A stretch of DNA of 6,283 bases from assembly GCA_030592145.1 (NCBI GenBank), contig JAUVKJ010000108.1, positions 1-6,283 of the forward strand, read 5' to 3'. A program made the translations under genes and the position numbers. Shown here in pieces: positions 1 through 5,872 of this stretch; the first letter of the stretch is position 1, and each line of letters begins with the position of its first letter. The notes beneath the pieces are model-generated. The model searched no databases. It saw only the letters and a program-made list of their open reading frames with translations, and was not told the DNA's origin. This DNA comes from Bacteroides sp. Lineage in GTDB: Bacteria > Bacteroidota > Bacteroidia > Bacteroidales > SM23-62.

Positions 1-1
1 G

Positions 2-313
2 AAGAAACACAGCTTCCTGATCGACCTCAACCTGGAGATCATGGACTACCTTCTTGAAGCACTGGAAATAACCGGGGACTATTCCCTCACGAAGGAATTC
101 ATGGAAGCAGGCAGCGGACAATTCAATGATTGCAGGGAAACCGTACATCCTAAAAAAAAGCTTTCCGAAGATCCGGATTTCAAGGCTGAACCTTATCCCC
201 AGGTGTTTTCCGACCGCCTGGGATTCCAGGAAAACCTCAGCGTCATCGATCTGCTTTTCAACGAAGGTCCCAACGCAGGAACAATCCTGGACAGGAGTAT
301 TCACAGAGAATGA
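2..313 (+). CDS. WbqC family protein, C-terminal fragment (5' end outside window)
   Basis: The reading frame is open from the left edge to a TGA at 311-313 and gives the last 103 residues of a protein. The segment has the C-terminal hallmarks I associate with the WbqC-like family (Pfam WbqC): an HPKKKL stretch, then YPQVF, then a GFQENLSVIDLLFNEGP block near the end. The family is usually a little over 200 residues, so roughly the N-terminal half is missing because of the window edge. It has been linked to surface-polysaccharide loci in proteobacteria, but in Bacteroidetes it often lies in housekeeping contexts and its biochemical role is not settled. No membrane segment or signal peptide is visible in this part. 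The gene converges on the minus-strand barrel gene, and the stop codons are about 40 bases apart. The family call rests on motif recall and not on a search. Confidence 0.82.
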   Translation, partial: KKHSFLIDLNLEIMDYLLEALEITGDYSLTKEFMEAGSGQFNDCRETVHPKKKLSEDPDFKAEPYPQVFSDRLGFQENLSVIDLLFNEGPNAGTILDRSIHRE

Positions 314-317
314 ATCT

Positions 318-337
318 CCCCGCCGCAAGCAGCGGGG
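318..337. repeat. GC-rich palindrome between convergent genes (REP-like element or weak bidirectional terminator)
   Basis: Six perfect GC-only base pairs (CCCCGC at 318-323 with GCGGGG at 332-337) enclose an 8-base loop. The element starts four bases after the WbqC-family stop codon and ends 14 bases before the stop codon of the convergent barrel gene. Its position would suit a bidirectional terminator. Neither strand has a run of T after the stem, however, so a classical intrinsic terminator is not supported. Read through on the plus strand it encodes SPRRKQRGI, a peptide I recall from many spurious short predicted proteins, which would fit a dispersed REP-type palindrome. Only one copy is present here, so dispersal cannot be shown from this window. 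Confidence 0.5.
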
Positions 338-351
338 TATCATGTTGGTGA

Positions 352-1818
352 TTAGAACTTGAATCCTAAAGTGGCTGCCAGCTGGGTGTTAGTGTTGCTG
401 ATCTTCGCTCCATTAACATCTTCCGGGATATAGAGAAAATACTGGTAATCATTCATTCTGTGGGCAAAGGCAAGATCGAAAAAAACACTCTTGCTCCTGA
501 ATCCGAGTCCCCCGTTCACCGTTATATGCCACGCCTCATGGTTTACCTCTGTGGATTTATAAGGACTGTCATAGAAGGATGCCCCTCCCCTCAGGTACAC
601 GGGTCCAAGGTGCAGTTCCGCCCCGGCACGGATATTATGCGCTGCAGTATAGATCGCCCGTATCCTGTCATTCTGGTCCAGCAGGTCGTAATCCGTGCCT
701 CGGCTGTCCATATTTGCCTTGCTGTAATCCATATATTCATAATCGGCACTGATGATGGCGAGCCGGCCTAATTGAACCGCCACGCTTCCGATTGCTTTGT
801 AGGGAGTACGAAGCCAGTAATCAAACTGGTTCACAGGGGATTTCTCGAAGTAATCCGGCTCGTCCGTATCTTCATCAAAGGTAGAAGACATGTCTGTGTA
901 AAAATCCTCCCTGATCTTGTAAAAGGTTGGAATATGGAAAGCCGCACCGATACGGATCAGGCTGATGGGCCTGAAAATAACCCCTGCCTTAAAAGTATAG
1001 CCTGTCCCCCGGGTTTCCAGCGTCTCCCTGATAGTGAATGAATCAAAGTAAGGAATGATCCCGGCATCATCAATTTCTGTATGGTCAGTATAATTGGTAT
1101 ACCTCAGCCTGTGAATACCAAAGGTTGCTCCCATGTATAGCTTGTTGCTGTAGTTGGCTCCGACACTGAAAACATATTCCCCTATCCCGCCGGATTCCTT
1201 TATCCTTCTCTGTTGGGTCTGACCGTATCCCGCTTCATTAAGATCATTCCAGTATTCCTGGGCTATGGTATCATAAGGCATCAGGTTGGCAGACCAGGCC
1301 AGTTCCTCGTAAAAATCACTCCAGTCACCGGCATTGGCATTGTTGGTAAAATTATCCAATAGACTGGAGCTGTTGGCCCCGCCTGAAAGCATGATCCCCT
1401 TCATATTGGTATTCCGGTTGAAACTGTTCAACTGGTTATATCCGAGACCAAAAGAGACACTGATCCAGCCCTGATCCTTTCCGGTCAGGTTTGAATGCAC
1501 CAATCCGATATTGTTCAGCATAAACCGGTACCGGTTATCTCCCCTGGTTTGTCCCAGGTAATCGCTGGATGTATTGTCGTACAGAAGAGTCGGCGTAAAA
1601 GTAAATTCCGTACTTCGGTAAACCCCTATCCCTGCAGGATTCAGGCTGGCGCTTGTAAAATCACCACCGAGGGCTCCAAAAGCCCCGCCCATGGATATTG
1701 CTCTCGCGGTTCCCCCGTAAAAGTTCTGGGAGTACCGCAGGGCATCAACTTCACTCTGAGCCCGTCCTGAGGCCAGGAAGAAGCATGATGCAATGAGTAT
1801 TAAATATCTTTTTTCCAT
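352..1818 (-). CDS. OMPP1/FadL/TodX-type outer-membrane beta-barrel protein
   Basis: A 488-residue protein, complete from ATG (1816-1818) to TAA (352-354). It has a signal peptide (MEKR, then a hydrophobic stretch to about residue 17, with likely cleavage after the GRA ending at residue 20). The N-terminal signature of the Bacteroidetes OMPP1/FadL-like group follows: DALRYSQ at 25-31, GTARAISMGGAFGALGGD at 36-53 and NPAGIGVYRS at 60-69. The rest alternates polar and aromatic residues as in beta-strands. The last strand ends LGFKF with a terminal Phe, a typical signal for BAM-dependent insertion. The E. coli relative FadL carries long-chain fatty acids across the outer membrane and TodX relatives carry aromatic hydrocarbons. 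The substrate here cannot be inferred. There is no Shine-Dalgarno sequence and no promoter box in the 93 bases upstream, so it may be co-transcribed with the lipoprotein gene. An I-A-S-C at residues 9-12 resembles a lipobox but lies too close to the start to be convincing. Confidence 0.85.
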   Translation of the reverse strand: MEKRYLILIASCFFLASGRAQSEVDALRYSQNFYGGTARAISMGGAFGALGGDFTSASLNPAGIGVYRSTEFTFTPTLLYDNTSSDYLGQTRGDNRYRFMLNNIGLVHSNLTGKDQGWISVSFGLGYNQLNSFNRNTNMKGIMLSGGANSSSLLDNFTNNANAGDWSDFYEELAWSANLMPYDTIAQEYWNDLNEAGYGQTQQRRIKESGGIGEYVFSVGANYSNKLYMGATFGIHRLRYTNYTDHTEIDDAGIIPYFDSFTIRETLETRGTGYTFKAGVIFRPISLIRIGAAFHIPTFYKIREDFYTDMSSTFDEDTDEPDYFEKSPVNQFDYWLRTPYKAIGSVAVQLGRLAIISADYEYMDYSKANMDSRGTDYDLLDQNDRIRAIYTAAHNIRAGAELHLGPVYLRGGASFYDSPYKSTEVNHEAWHITVNGGLGFRSKSVFFDLAFAHRMNDYQYFLYIPEDVNGAKISNTNTQLAATLGFKF

Positions 1819-1911
1819 TTTATATGTTGTATTTAGAGGGTATAAGTTGTGCTGTTAACCTTGTTTGCCGGGTCATTATTATCTCAATATATTTTCAGGA
1901 ACTTTACTCTG

Positions 1912-3447
1912 TCAGCGCCTCCGTCCTCCACTTGAGGATGAAGATCTTGATGCACTGCTTGAGCGGCTTGAACTTCCGGACGAACGGCTGACACTGCCCG
2001 AAGAGCGGCTCACAGACCCTGAAGATCTCGACGGAGACGAAGATCTGTAACTGGATCCGGATGATCTCGATGGACTGGATGACCTGTAGCTGCTTGATGG
2101 TGTGGAGCGATAGCTGCTGCCAGACCTGCTCGGTGTCGAAATCGAACGAGAGGTCGAAGTGCTTCTCGGCTGTGTGTAAGTCGAGCGGGTGGTGGACTTC
2201 TTATACGCGTTGCTGCTGCGAGATGAGCTGGTATTATAACTCGGTTTGTAGGTCGTTCTTGGCTTAGTGTATGTAGGCGTATAACTCTTACGTGTGGTCG
2301 TTGTGTACCTGCTCGTATTGTTACTCCGTGTAGTATATGTCGAGCTCTTTCTGGCCTGTCCGTTCCCCGGTTTCTGATCCGTTCCACGTACAGTCGTTAC
2401 AGGCCTTGCATTGCCGCTTGAATTGTTGTTTCGTTGTGTATTCCCTGTATAACTGGCTCGTGATGTCGTGGGTGTCTTCTCCTGCATGCGGCTGCGTGAA
2501 GTGCCTGAGGTGGTACCGGCAGCCGTTATGGCTGAACTGCGCCGGGCGGCATTCATACTACCGGAACCTGCATTGCTGCGGGTCGCCGTTGCAGCAGTAC
2601 TGGTCGTACCTGTTCCACGGGTTCTTCCATAGCTGCCTGCAGTCGTATTCGTTTTCTTGGGATCCATGGTCCGGGCACCATACGTGCTGTATCCCGAACG
2701 GGATGCTCTGTGGCCGTAAGTGGTTCCGGTCCTTCCGTAATCGCTGTAATATGAATAAGGAGTGGGATAATAGTATCCTCCGCCCTGATAATACCCATCA
2801 TACCATCCATGGTTATATCCTCTGTTGTAAGAGGAATAGTAACTTCCGTAGCCATAGCCAGGATATCCGCATCCATAACCCGGGTATCCCCATCCATAAC
2901 TAGGATATCCCCATCCATAACTAGGATATCCCCATCCCATGCCAAAACCAATGCTGACGGAGAAATTGGACCCATATCCGCCGTACCATGGATCATAATA
3001 CCCGTAGCCGGTATAGGGTGAATGGAATCTCTGGATACGTGACGAATATGACGGATACTGGTTTACCGTTCCATAATAATGGTTTATCACCGGAGGCTGG
3101 CTTCCGTCTTCATAATAAGCATAACCATAATCACCTTCCTGATCATAATATAAAGTGTCTTCCTGGGCATATTCTGTAATTTCAGGTGCCGCTTCTTCAC
3201 TCTTATACTCACCTTCGAGGGAAAGCATGTACTTTTCGTAATCACTAAGTTCATCTTCTGCGGCTGCCTGGATACCCGGTTCATCGGCCAGTGCTCTGGC
3301 ATTTGATGCTTCGCTCTGCATCCTCGCATCCCTGGGCGTATAATAGAGGTCATCGTATTCCGATACGCCTGCCTTGTAAGAAGAGGAACAGGCACCCAGT
3401 GTAATCGCCAGGATGAGGATGATGCTTATGTTGATTGTAGTTTTCAT
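1912..3447 (-). CDS. Low-complexity lipoprotein: acidic N-terminus, Tyr/Gly-rich centre, Ser/Arg/Thr-rich tail
   Basis: A 511-residue protein of unknown function. A lipoprotein signal is clear: MKTT, a hydrophobic stretch to residue 17 and LGAC with the lipidated Cys at 20. After the Cys the sequence is SSSYKAG, which lacks the acidic residues of Bacteroidetes surface-export signals, so I infer that it faces the periplasm, with low certainty. Residues 27-115 are acidic and include a YDDLYYTPRDA motif that I recall from other Bacteroidetes lipoproteins. Residues 143-240 are very rich in Tyr, Gly and Trp, with four heptads of the type WGYPSYG at 172-199. Residues 240-511 are almost entirely Ser, Thr, Arg, Asn and Gly, strongly basic, and end GGRRR. 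No enzymatic motif is seen. The start is fixed by a good GGAGGA ribosome binding site. The barrel gene follows 93 bases downstream, which suggests a shared envelope role. Databases sometimes label such proteins 'vitellogenin-like', which is only a composition effect. Confidence 0.72.
   Translation of the reverse strand: MKTTINISIILILAITLGACSSSYKAGVSEYDDLYYTPRDARMQSEASNARALADEPGIQAAAEDELSDYEKYMLSLEGEYKSEEAAPEITEYAQEDTLYYDQEGDYGYAYYEDGSQPPVINHYYGTVNQYPSYSSRIQRFHSPYTGYGYYDPWYGGYGSNFSVSIGFGMGWGYPSYGWGYPSYGWGYPGYGCGYPGYGYGSYYSSYNRGYNHGWYDGYYQGGGYYYPTPYSYYSDYGRTGTTYGHRASRSGYSTYGARTMDPKKTNTTAGSYGRTRGTGTTSTAATATRSNAGSGSMNAARRSSAITAAGTTSGTSRSRMQEKTPTTSRASYTGNTQRNNNSSGNARPVTTVRGTDQKPGNGQARKSSTYTTRSNNTSRYTTTTRKSYTPTYTKPRTTYKPSYNTSSSRSSNAYKKSTTRSTYTQPRSTSTSRSISTPSRSGSSYRSTPSSSYRSSSPSRSSGSSYRSSSPSRSSGSVSRSSGSVSRSSGSSSRSSSASRSSSSSGGRRR
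2017..2094 (-). repeat. Two degenerate 39-bp repeats encoding SSYRSSSPSRSSG
   Basis: Within the lipoprotein gene, residues 452-464 and 465-477 are the same 13-residue unit (SSYRSSSPSRSSG). They are followed by two shorter SVSRSSG units at 478-484 and 485-491. The amino-acid repeats are exact but the two DNA copies differ at many third positions. This suggests an old duplication kept by selection on composition, not a recent slippage event. Confidence 0.75.
2861..2944 (-). repeat. Four tandem 21-bp repeats encoding WGYP(S/G)YG-type heptads
   Basis: Four head-to-tail 21-base units begin at 2861, 2882, 2903 and 2924. On the plus strand the core of each is ggatatccccatccataacta or a close variant. 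The third and fourth share their first 15 or more bases exactly, and the first (ggatatccgc...) and second (gggtatcccc...) differ at a few positions. The unit length is a multiple of three, so a change in copy number would keep the lipoprotein frame. The array encodes approximately residues 169-196 of the Tyr/Gly-rich section. Confidence 0.9.
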
Positions 3448-3453
3448 GGTAAA

Positions 3454-3459
3454 TCCTCC
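3454..3459 (-). promoter_or_regulatory. Shine-Dalgarno site of the lipoprotein gene
   Basis: On the minus strand GGAGGA lies six bases before the ATG at 3447-3445. It is a near-perfect anti-16S match and supports this start. It stands out because the other complete genes in the window have no recognisable Shine-Dalgarno sequence, which is common in Bacteroidota. Confidence 0.7.
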
Positions 3460-3583
3460 AGATGGTTCGTTTATTGCTTAAAATACAAATACCATACCAA
3501 AAATCTATTCCAAACCTTTAAAATAAAAATTTCATGTCCCTTTAATATCTGTTGGATATTTACTTATTTTACAGATTTTGATA

Positions 3584-3591
3584 CAAAGATA
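3584..3591 (-). promoter_or_regulatory. Candidate Bacteroidota -7 promoter box for the minus-strand genes
   Basis: The minus strand reads TATCTTTG here, an exact match to the Bacteroidota primary sigma -7 consensus TAnnTTTG. It lies in the 148-base AT-rich divergent region between the lipoprotein gene and proS, the only place where a promoter for the leftward genes is expected. No TTG/TTTG -33 element is present at the expected distance (around 3611-3614). Transcription from here would give a leader of about 130 bases. For proS on the plus strand I find only a weak candidate, a TTG at 3552-3554 with an ATTTTG at 3575-3580 that lacks the TA of the -7 box. Confidence 0.25.
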
Positions 3592-3595
3592 CAGA

Positions 3596-5071
3596 ATGGC
3601 AAAAGAACTTACCACCAGAAAGGAGAATTATTCTCAATGGTACAATGACCTGGTAATTAAGGCAGACCTTGCTGAAAATTCAGCAGTCAGGGGATGCATG
3701 GTGATCAAGCCTTATGGTTATGCCATCTGGGAGAAAATGCAATCCATCCTCGACGGGATGTTCAAGAAGACGGGACATTCAAATGCATATTTTCCGCTTT
3801 TCATTCCAAAATCATTTTTCAGCAAGGAAGCAGCCCATGTGGAAGGATTTGTAAAGGAATGTGCGGTGGTGACCCATTACCGGCTGAAAAAAGATGAAAA
3901 CAGTAATGAAATTGTCGTGGATGAGACAGCCAAACTGGAAGAAGAACTTATCGTTCGTCCCACTTCAGAAACCATTATCTGGAATACTTATAAGAACTGG
4001 ATACAGTCGTACCGTGACCTTCCCATCCTGGTGAACCAGTGGGTAAATGTGGTCAGGTGGGAAATGCGAACACGACTTTTCCTCCGGACCACGGAGTTTT
4101 TATGGCAGGAGGGCCATACCGCCCACGCTACGGAAGCTGAAGCCATCGGTGAGGCCGAAAAGATGATTAACCTGTACGCAGATTTTGCCGAGAACTATAT
4201 GGGCATGCCCGTGATCAAGGGAAGCAAAACGGAAGAGGAACGCTTTGCCGGTGCTGTTGACACCTATGCGATCGAGGCCATGATGCAGGACGGCAAGGCT
4301 CTCCAATCGGGAACCAGCCATTTTCTCGGACAGAATTTCGCCAAAGCCTTCGATGTCAGGTTTTCGAGCAGGGAAGGCAAACTGGAATATGTATGGGCCA
4401 CATCCTGGGGTGTTTCAACCCGATTAATGGGTGCACTGATCATGGCCCATTCCGATGACAATGGACTGGTCCTTCCCCCGAAACTGGCTCCTATACAGGT
4501 AGTTATTGTCCCCATCTACAAGTCGCAGGATGAAATGAAAAGGGTATGCGAAGCCGCTGTAAAGATCAGGGAAGAACTTGAGGCATCAGGGCTTTCTGTA
4601 AAGTTTGATGACCGCGACACACATAAACCCGGGTGGAAATTCAGTGAATACGAGATGAAAGGAGTGCCGGTCAGGATAGCCATTGGTCCCCGTGACCTGG
4701 ACAACAACACGGTCGAGGTTGCCCGCCGTGACACACTTGAAAAACAGGTTGTGGCAAGGAATTCTGTTGATGATGTGGTACGTGGACTGATGGAAGAGAT
4801 CCAGCAGAACATCTTCCGGAAATCACTGGATTTCAGAAGGAACAACACTCATTGTGTGGATAACTGGGAAGAGTTCAGGGATATTATGAAAAACCGGCCT
4901 GGATTTGTGCTTGCACACTGGGATGGAACAAGAGAAACGGAAAACAGGATTAAGGAAGAAACAAAGGCCACGATCCGGTGCATTCCATTTGATGCTGAAA
5001 CCGAAAAAGGAAAGTGCATTTATACTGGCAAGCCTTCTGATAAAAGGGTCTTGTTTGCCATAGCTTACTAA
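3596..5071 (+). CDS. proS: Prolyl-tRNA synthetase, archaeal/eukaryotic-type (class III)
   Basis: A 491-residue cytoplasmic class IIa synthetase that activates proline with ATP and charges tRNA-Pro. Recognisable segments are [12 protein letters not shown] (35-46), [14 protein letters not shown] (60-73), the proline-site RPTSE loop (121-125), motif 2 with RWE (154-156) and [18 protein letters not shown] (162-179), [10 protein letters not shown] (239-248) and motif 3 [21 protein letters not shown] (268-288). The anticodon-binding domain follows (about 299-405), then the C-terminal domain ending FAIAY with the family's terminal Tyr. The inserted editing domain of the common bacterial ProRS is absent, as expected for this type. 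The zinc-binding Cys residues of the C-terminal domain are mostly missing. I chose the ATG at 3596 because MAKEL is the usual Bacteroidetes N-terminus; an in-frame TTG at 3578 would add six unconserved residues. The next gene starts 10 bases after the stop codon. Confidence 0.97.
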   Translation: MAKELTTRKENYSQWYNDLVIKADLAENSAVRGCMVIKPYGYAIWEKMQSILDGMFKKTGHSNAYFPLFIPKSFFSKEAAHVEGFVKECAVVTHYRLKKDENSNEIVVDETAKLEEELIVRPTSETIIWNTYKNWIQSYRDLPILVNQWVNVVRWEMRTRLFLRTTEFLWQEGHTAHATEAEAIGEAEKMINLYADFAENYMGMPVIKGSKTEEERFAGAVDTYAIEAMMQDGKALQSGTSHFLGQNFAKAFDVRFSSREGKLEYVWATSWGVSTRLMGALIMAHSDDNGLVLPPKLAPIQVVIVPIYKSQDEMKRVCEAAVKIREELEASGLSVKFDDRDTHKPGWKFSEYEMKGVPVRIAIGPRDLDNNTVEVARRDTLEKQVVARNSVDDVVRGLMEEIQQNIFRKSLDFRRNNTHCVDNWEEFRDIMKNRPGFVLAHWDGTRETENRIKEETKATIRCIPFDAETEKGKCIYTGKPSDKRVLFAIAY

Positions 5072-5081
5072 AAACATCGCC

Positions 5082-5777
5082 ATGAACCATGATGAGATCA
5101 AAACAAACATCCTTTCAAGTCTTAAGGATAAGTCAGCAGTTAAACAAAAGGTCCATGACAACACACTGAAGGTGATGGAAGATCTCAAGGAGATCCTCCA
5201 GGAACTGAACCAGGAATTCAATGAGAAGCTCTCTGATACAGACCAGCGTGTGCACCTTGAGTACACAGATAACGGTTTGTACGGGGCCCAGTTAAAGATA
5301 GCAGGCGACCTTCTTATTTTTGCGATGCATTCCAATGTATTTGAGTTTGACAGGGGCCACGGGATATGGAAAACCTCGTATGTAAAGGCCGATAAAATGG
5401 CATCCTATTGTAGCATTATCAATATTTACAATTTCCTGGCCGATTCCATCAAATACAACCGGAAGCAGGACCTTGGATACCTTGTAGGCCGGATCTTTAT
5501 AAACAAGGACCTTTATTATTTCACAGAAGGAAAGCGCCAGCTTGGTTTCTTTTTCAACAGTTTTGGAAACGAGGTGATCAATAAATCCTCCCTGACTCAT
5601 ATCATCAGCCTGGCAATAAATTATACGCTTGCGTTTGACCTGCTTGTACCTCCTTACGATACCGTGAAGATTGCCTCGGTCGAGCAGATCAGTGATCGTA
5701 TACAGCTTTCCAAATTAAGAACGGGCAAGCGCCTTGGTTTCCAGTTCAATTCCGACGACGTCACCACTGCCGAATGA
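5082..5777 (+). CDS. Conserved-looking protein of unknown function downstream of proS
   Basis: A 231-residue protein with no signal peptide or membrane segment, so probably cytoplasmic. I do not recognise a named domain. Residues 1-52 are charged and helical with a heptad-like pattern (VMEDLKEILQELNQEFNEKL at 31-50), so a short coiled coil is plausible. From residue 56 the sequence looks like a compact alpha/beta fold: YTDNGLYGAQLKIAGDLLIFAMHSNVFEFD (61-90), an aromatic central part (IINIYNFLADSIKYNRKQDLGYLVGRIFINKDLYYF, 112-147), then GKRQLGFFFNSFGNE (150-164). The C-terminus has KLRTGKRLGFQFNSDD (211-226). No catalytic motif stands out. The start is 10 bases after the proS stop codon, so co-transcription is likely, though no Shine-Dalgarno sequence precedes it. 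I have the impression that homologues of this kind are confined to Bacteroidetes, but could not check this. Confidence 0.8.
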   Translation: MNHDEIKTNILSSLKDKSAVKQKVHDNTLKVMEDLKEILQELNQEFNEKLSDTDQRVHLEYTDNGLYGAQLKIAGDLLIFAMHSNVFEFDRGHGIWKTSYVKADKMASYCSIINIYNFLADSIKYNRKQDLGYLVGRIFINKDLYYFTEGKRQLGFFFNSFGNEVINKSSLTHIISLAINYTLAFDLLVPPYDTVKIASVEQISDRIQLSKLRTGKRLGFQFNSDDVTTAE

Positions 5778-5872
5778 ACCCCGCGGGTACCTGCCCAAAC
5801 CAATCAAACCACCTTTATAATTAAAAATCACCGTGTTCCCGGTTATTTTTACATCTTTTTCTTTATTTTACC

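Noticed and set aside
1783..1818. Lipobox-like I-A-S-C at residues 9-12 of the OMPP1/FadL protein
   Set aside because: The hydrophobic stretch before the Cys would be only about six residues, and the protein is a barrel with a normal signal peptidase I site near residue 20.
2010..2387. 125-codon open frame on the minus strand, overlapping the lipoprotein gene in another frame
   Set aside because: Its Arg/His/Pro-rich composition is what a +1 reading of Ser/Thr/Arg repeats produces, and it has no independent start signals.
2337..2903. Long open frame (188 codons) on the plus strand opposite the lipoprotein gene
   Set aside because: It is antisense to a compositionally biased gene whose codons rarely give stops in this frame. 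The translation is rich in Cys, Trp and His with no domain, signal peptide or ribosome binding site.
2851..2944. Tandem repeats considered as a CRISPR array
   Set aside because: The units are contiguous without spacers and lie inside a coding sequence in frame.
2553..2996. 147-codon minus-strand frame with repeated DILVMDG-like units
   Set aside because: The repeats are the 21-bp DNA array read in a second frame; the in-frame WGYPSYG version belongs to a protein with a lipobox and ribosome binding site.
3578..3595. TTG start upstream of the proS ATG
   Set aside because: It adds IQRYR-type residues not typical of the family, while the ATG at 3596 gives the usual MAKEL start and the expected length.
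4823..5335. 170-codon minus-strand frame spanning the end of proS and the start of the next gene
   Set aside because: It is antisense to two well-supported coding regions, is rich in Ser and Phe from complementing Glu/Lys codons, and shows no recognisable domain.
5778..5815. Possible terminator after the 231-residue gene (cgcgggtacctgccc)
   Set aside because: Only about three GC pairs can form, with no T-run directly after, so it is not a supportable intrinsic terminator.
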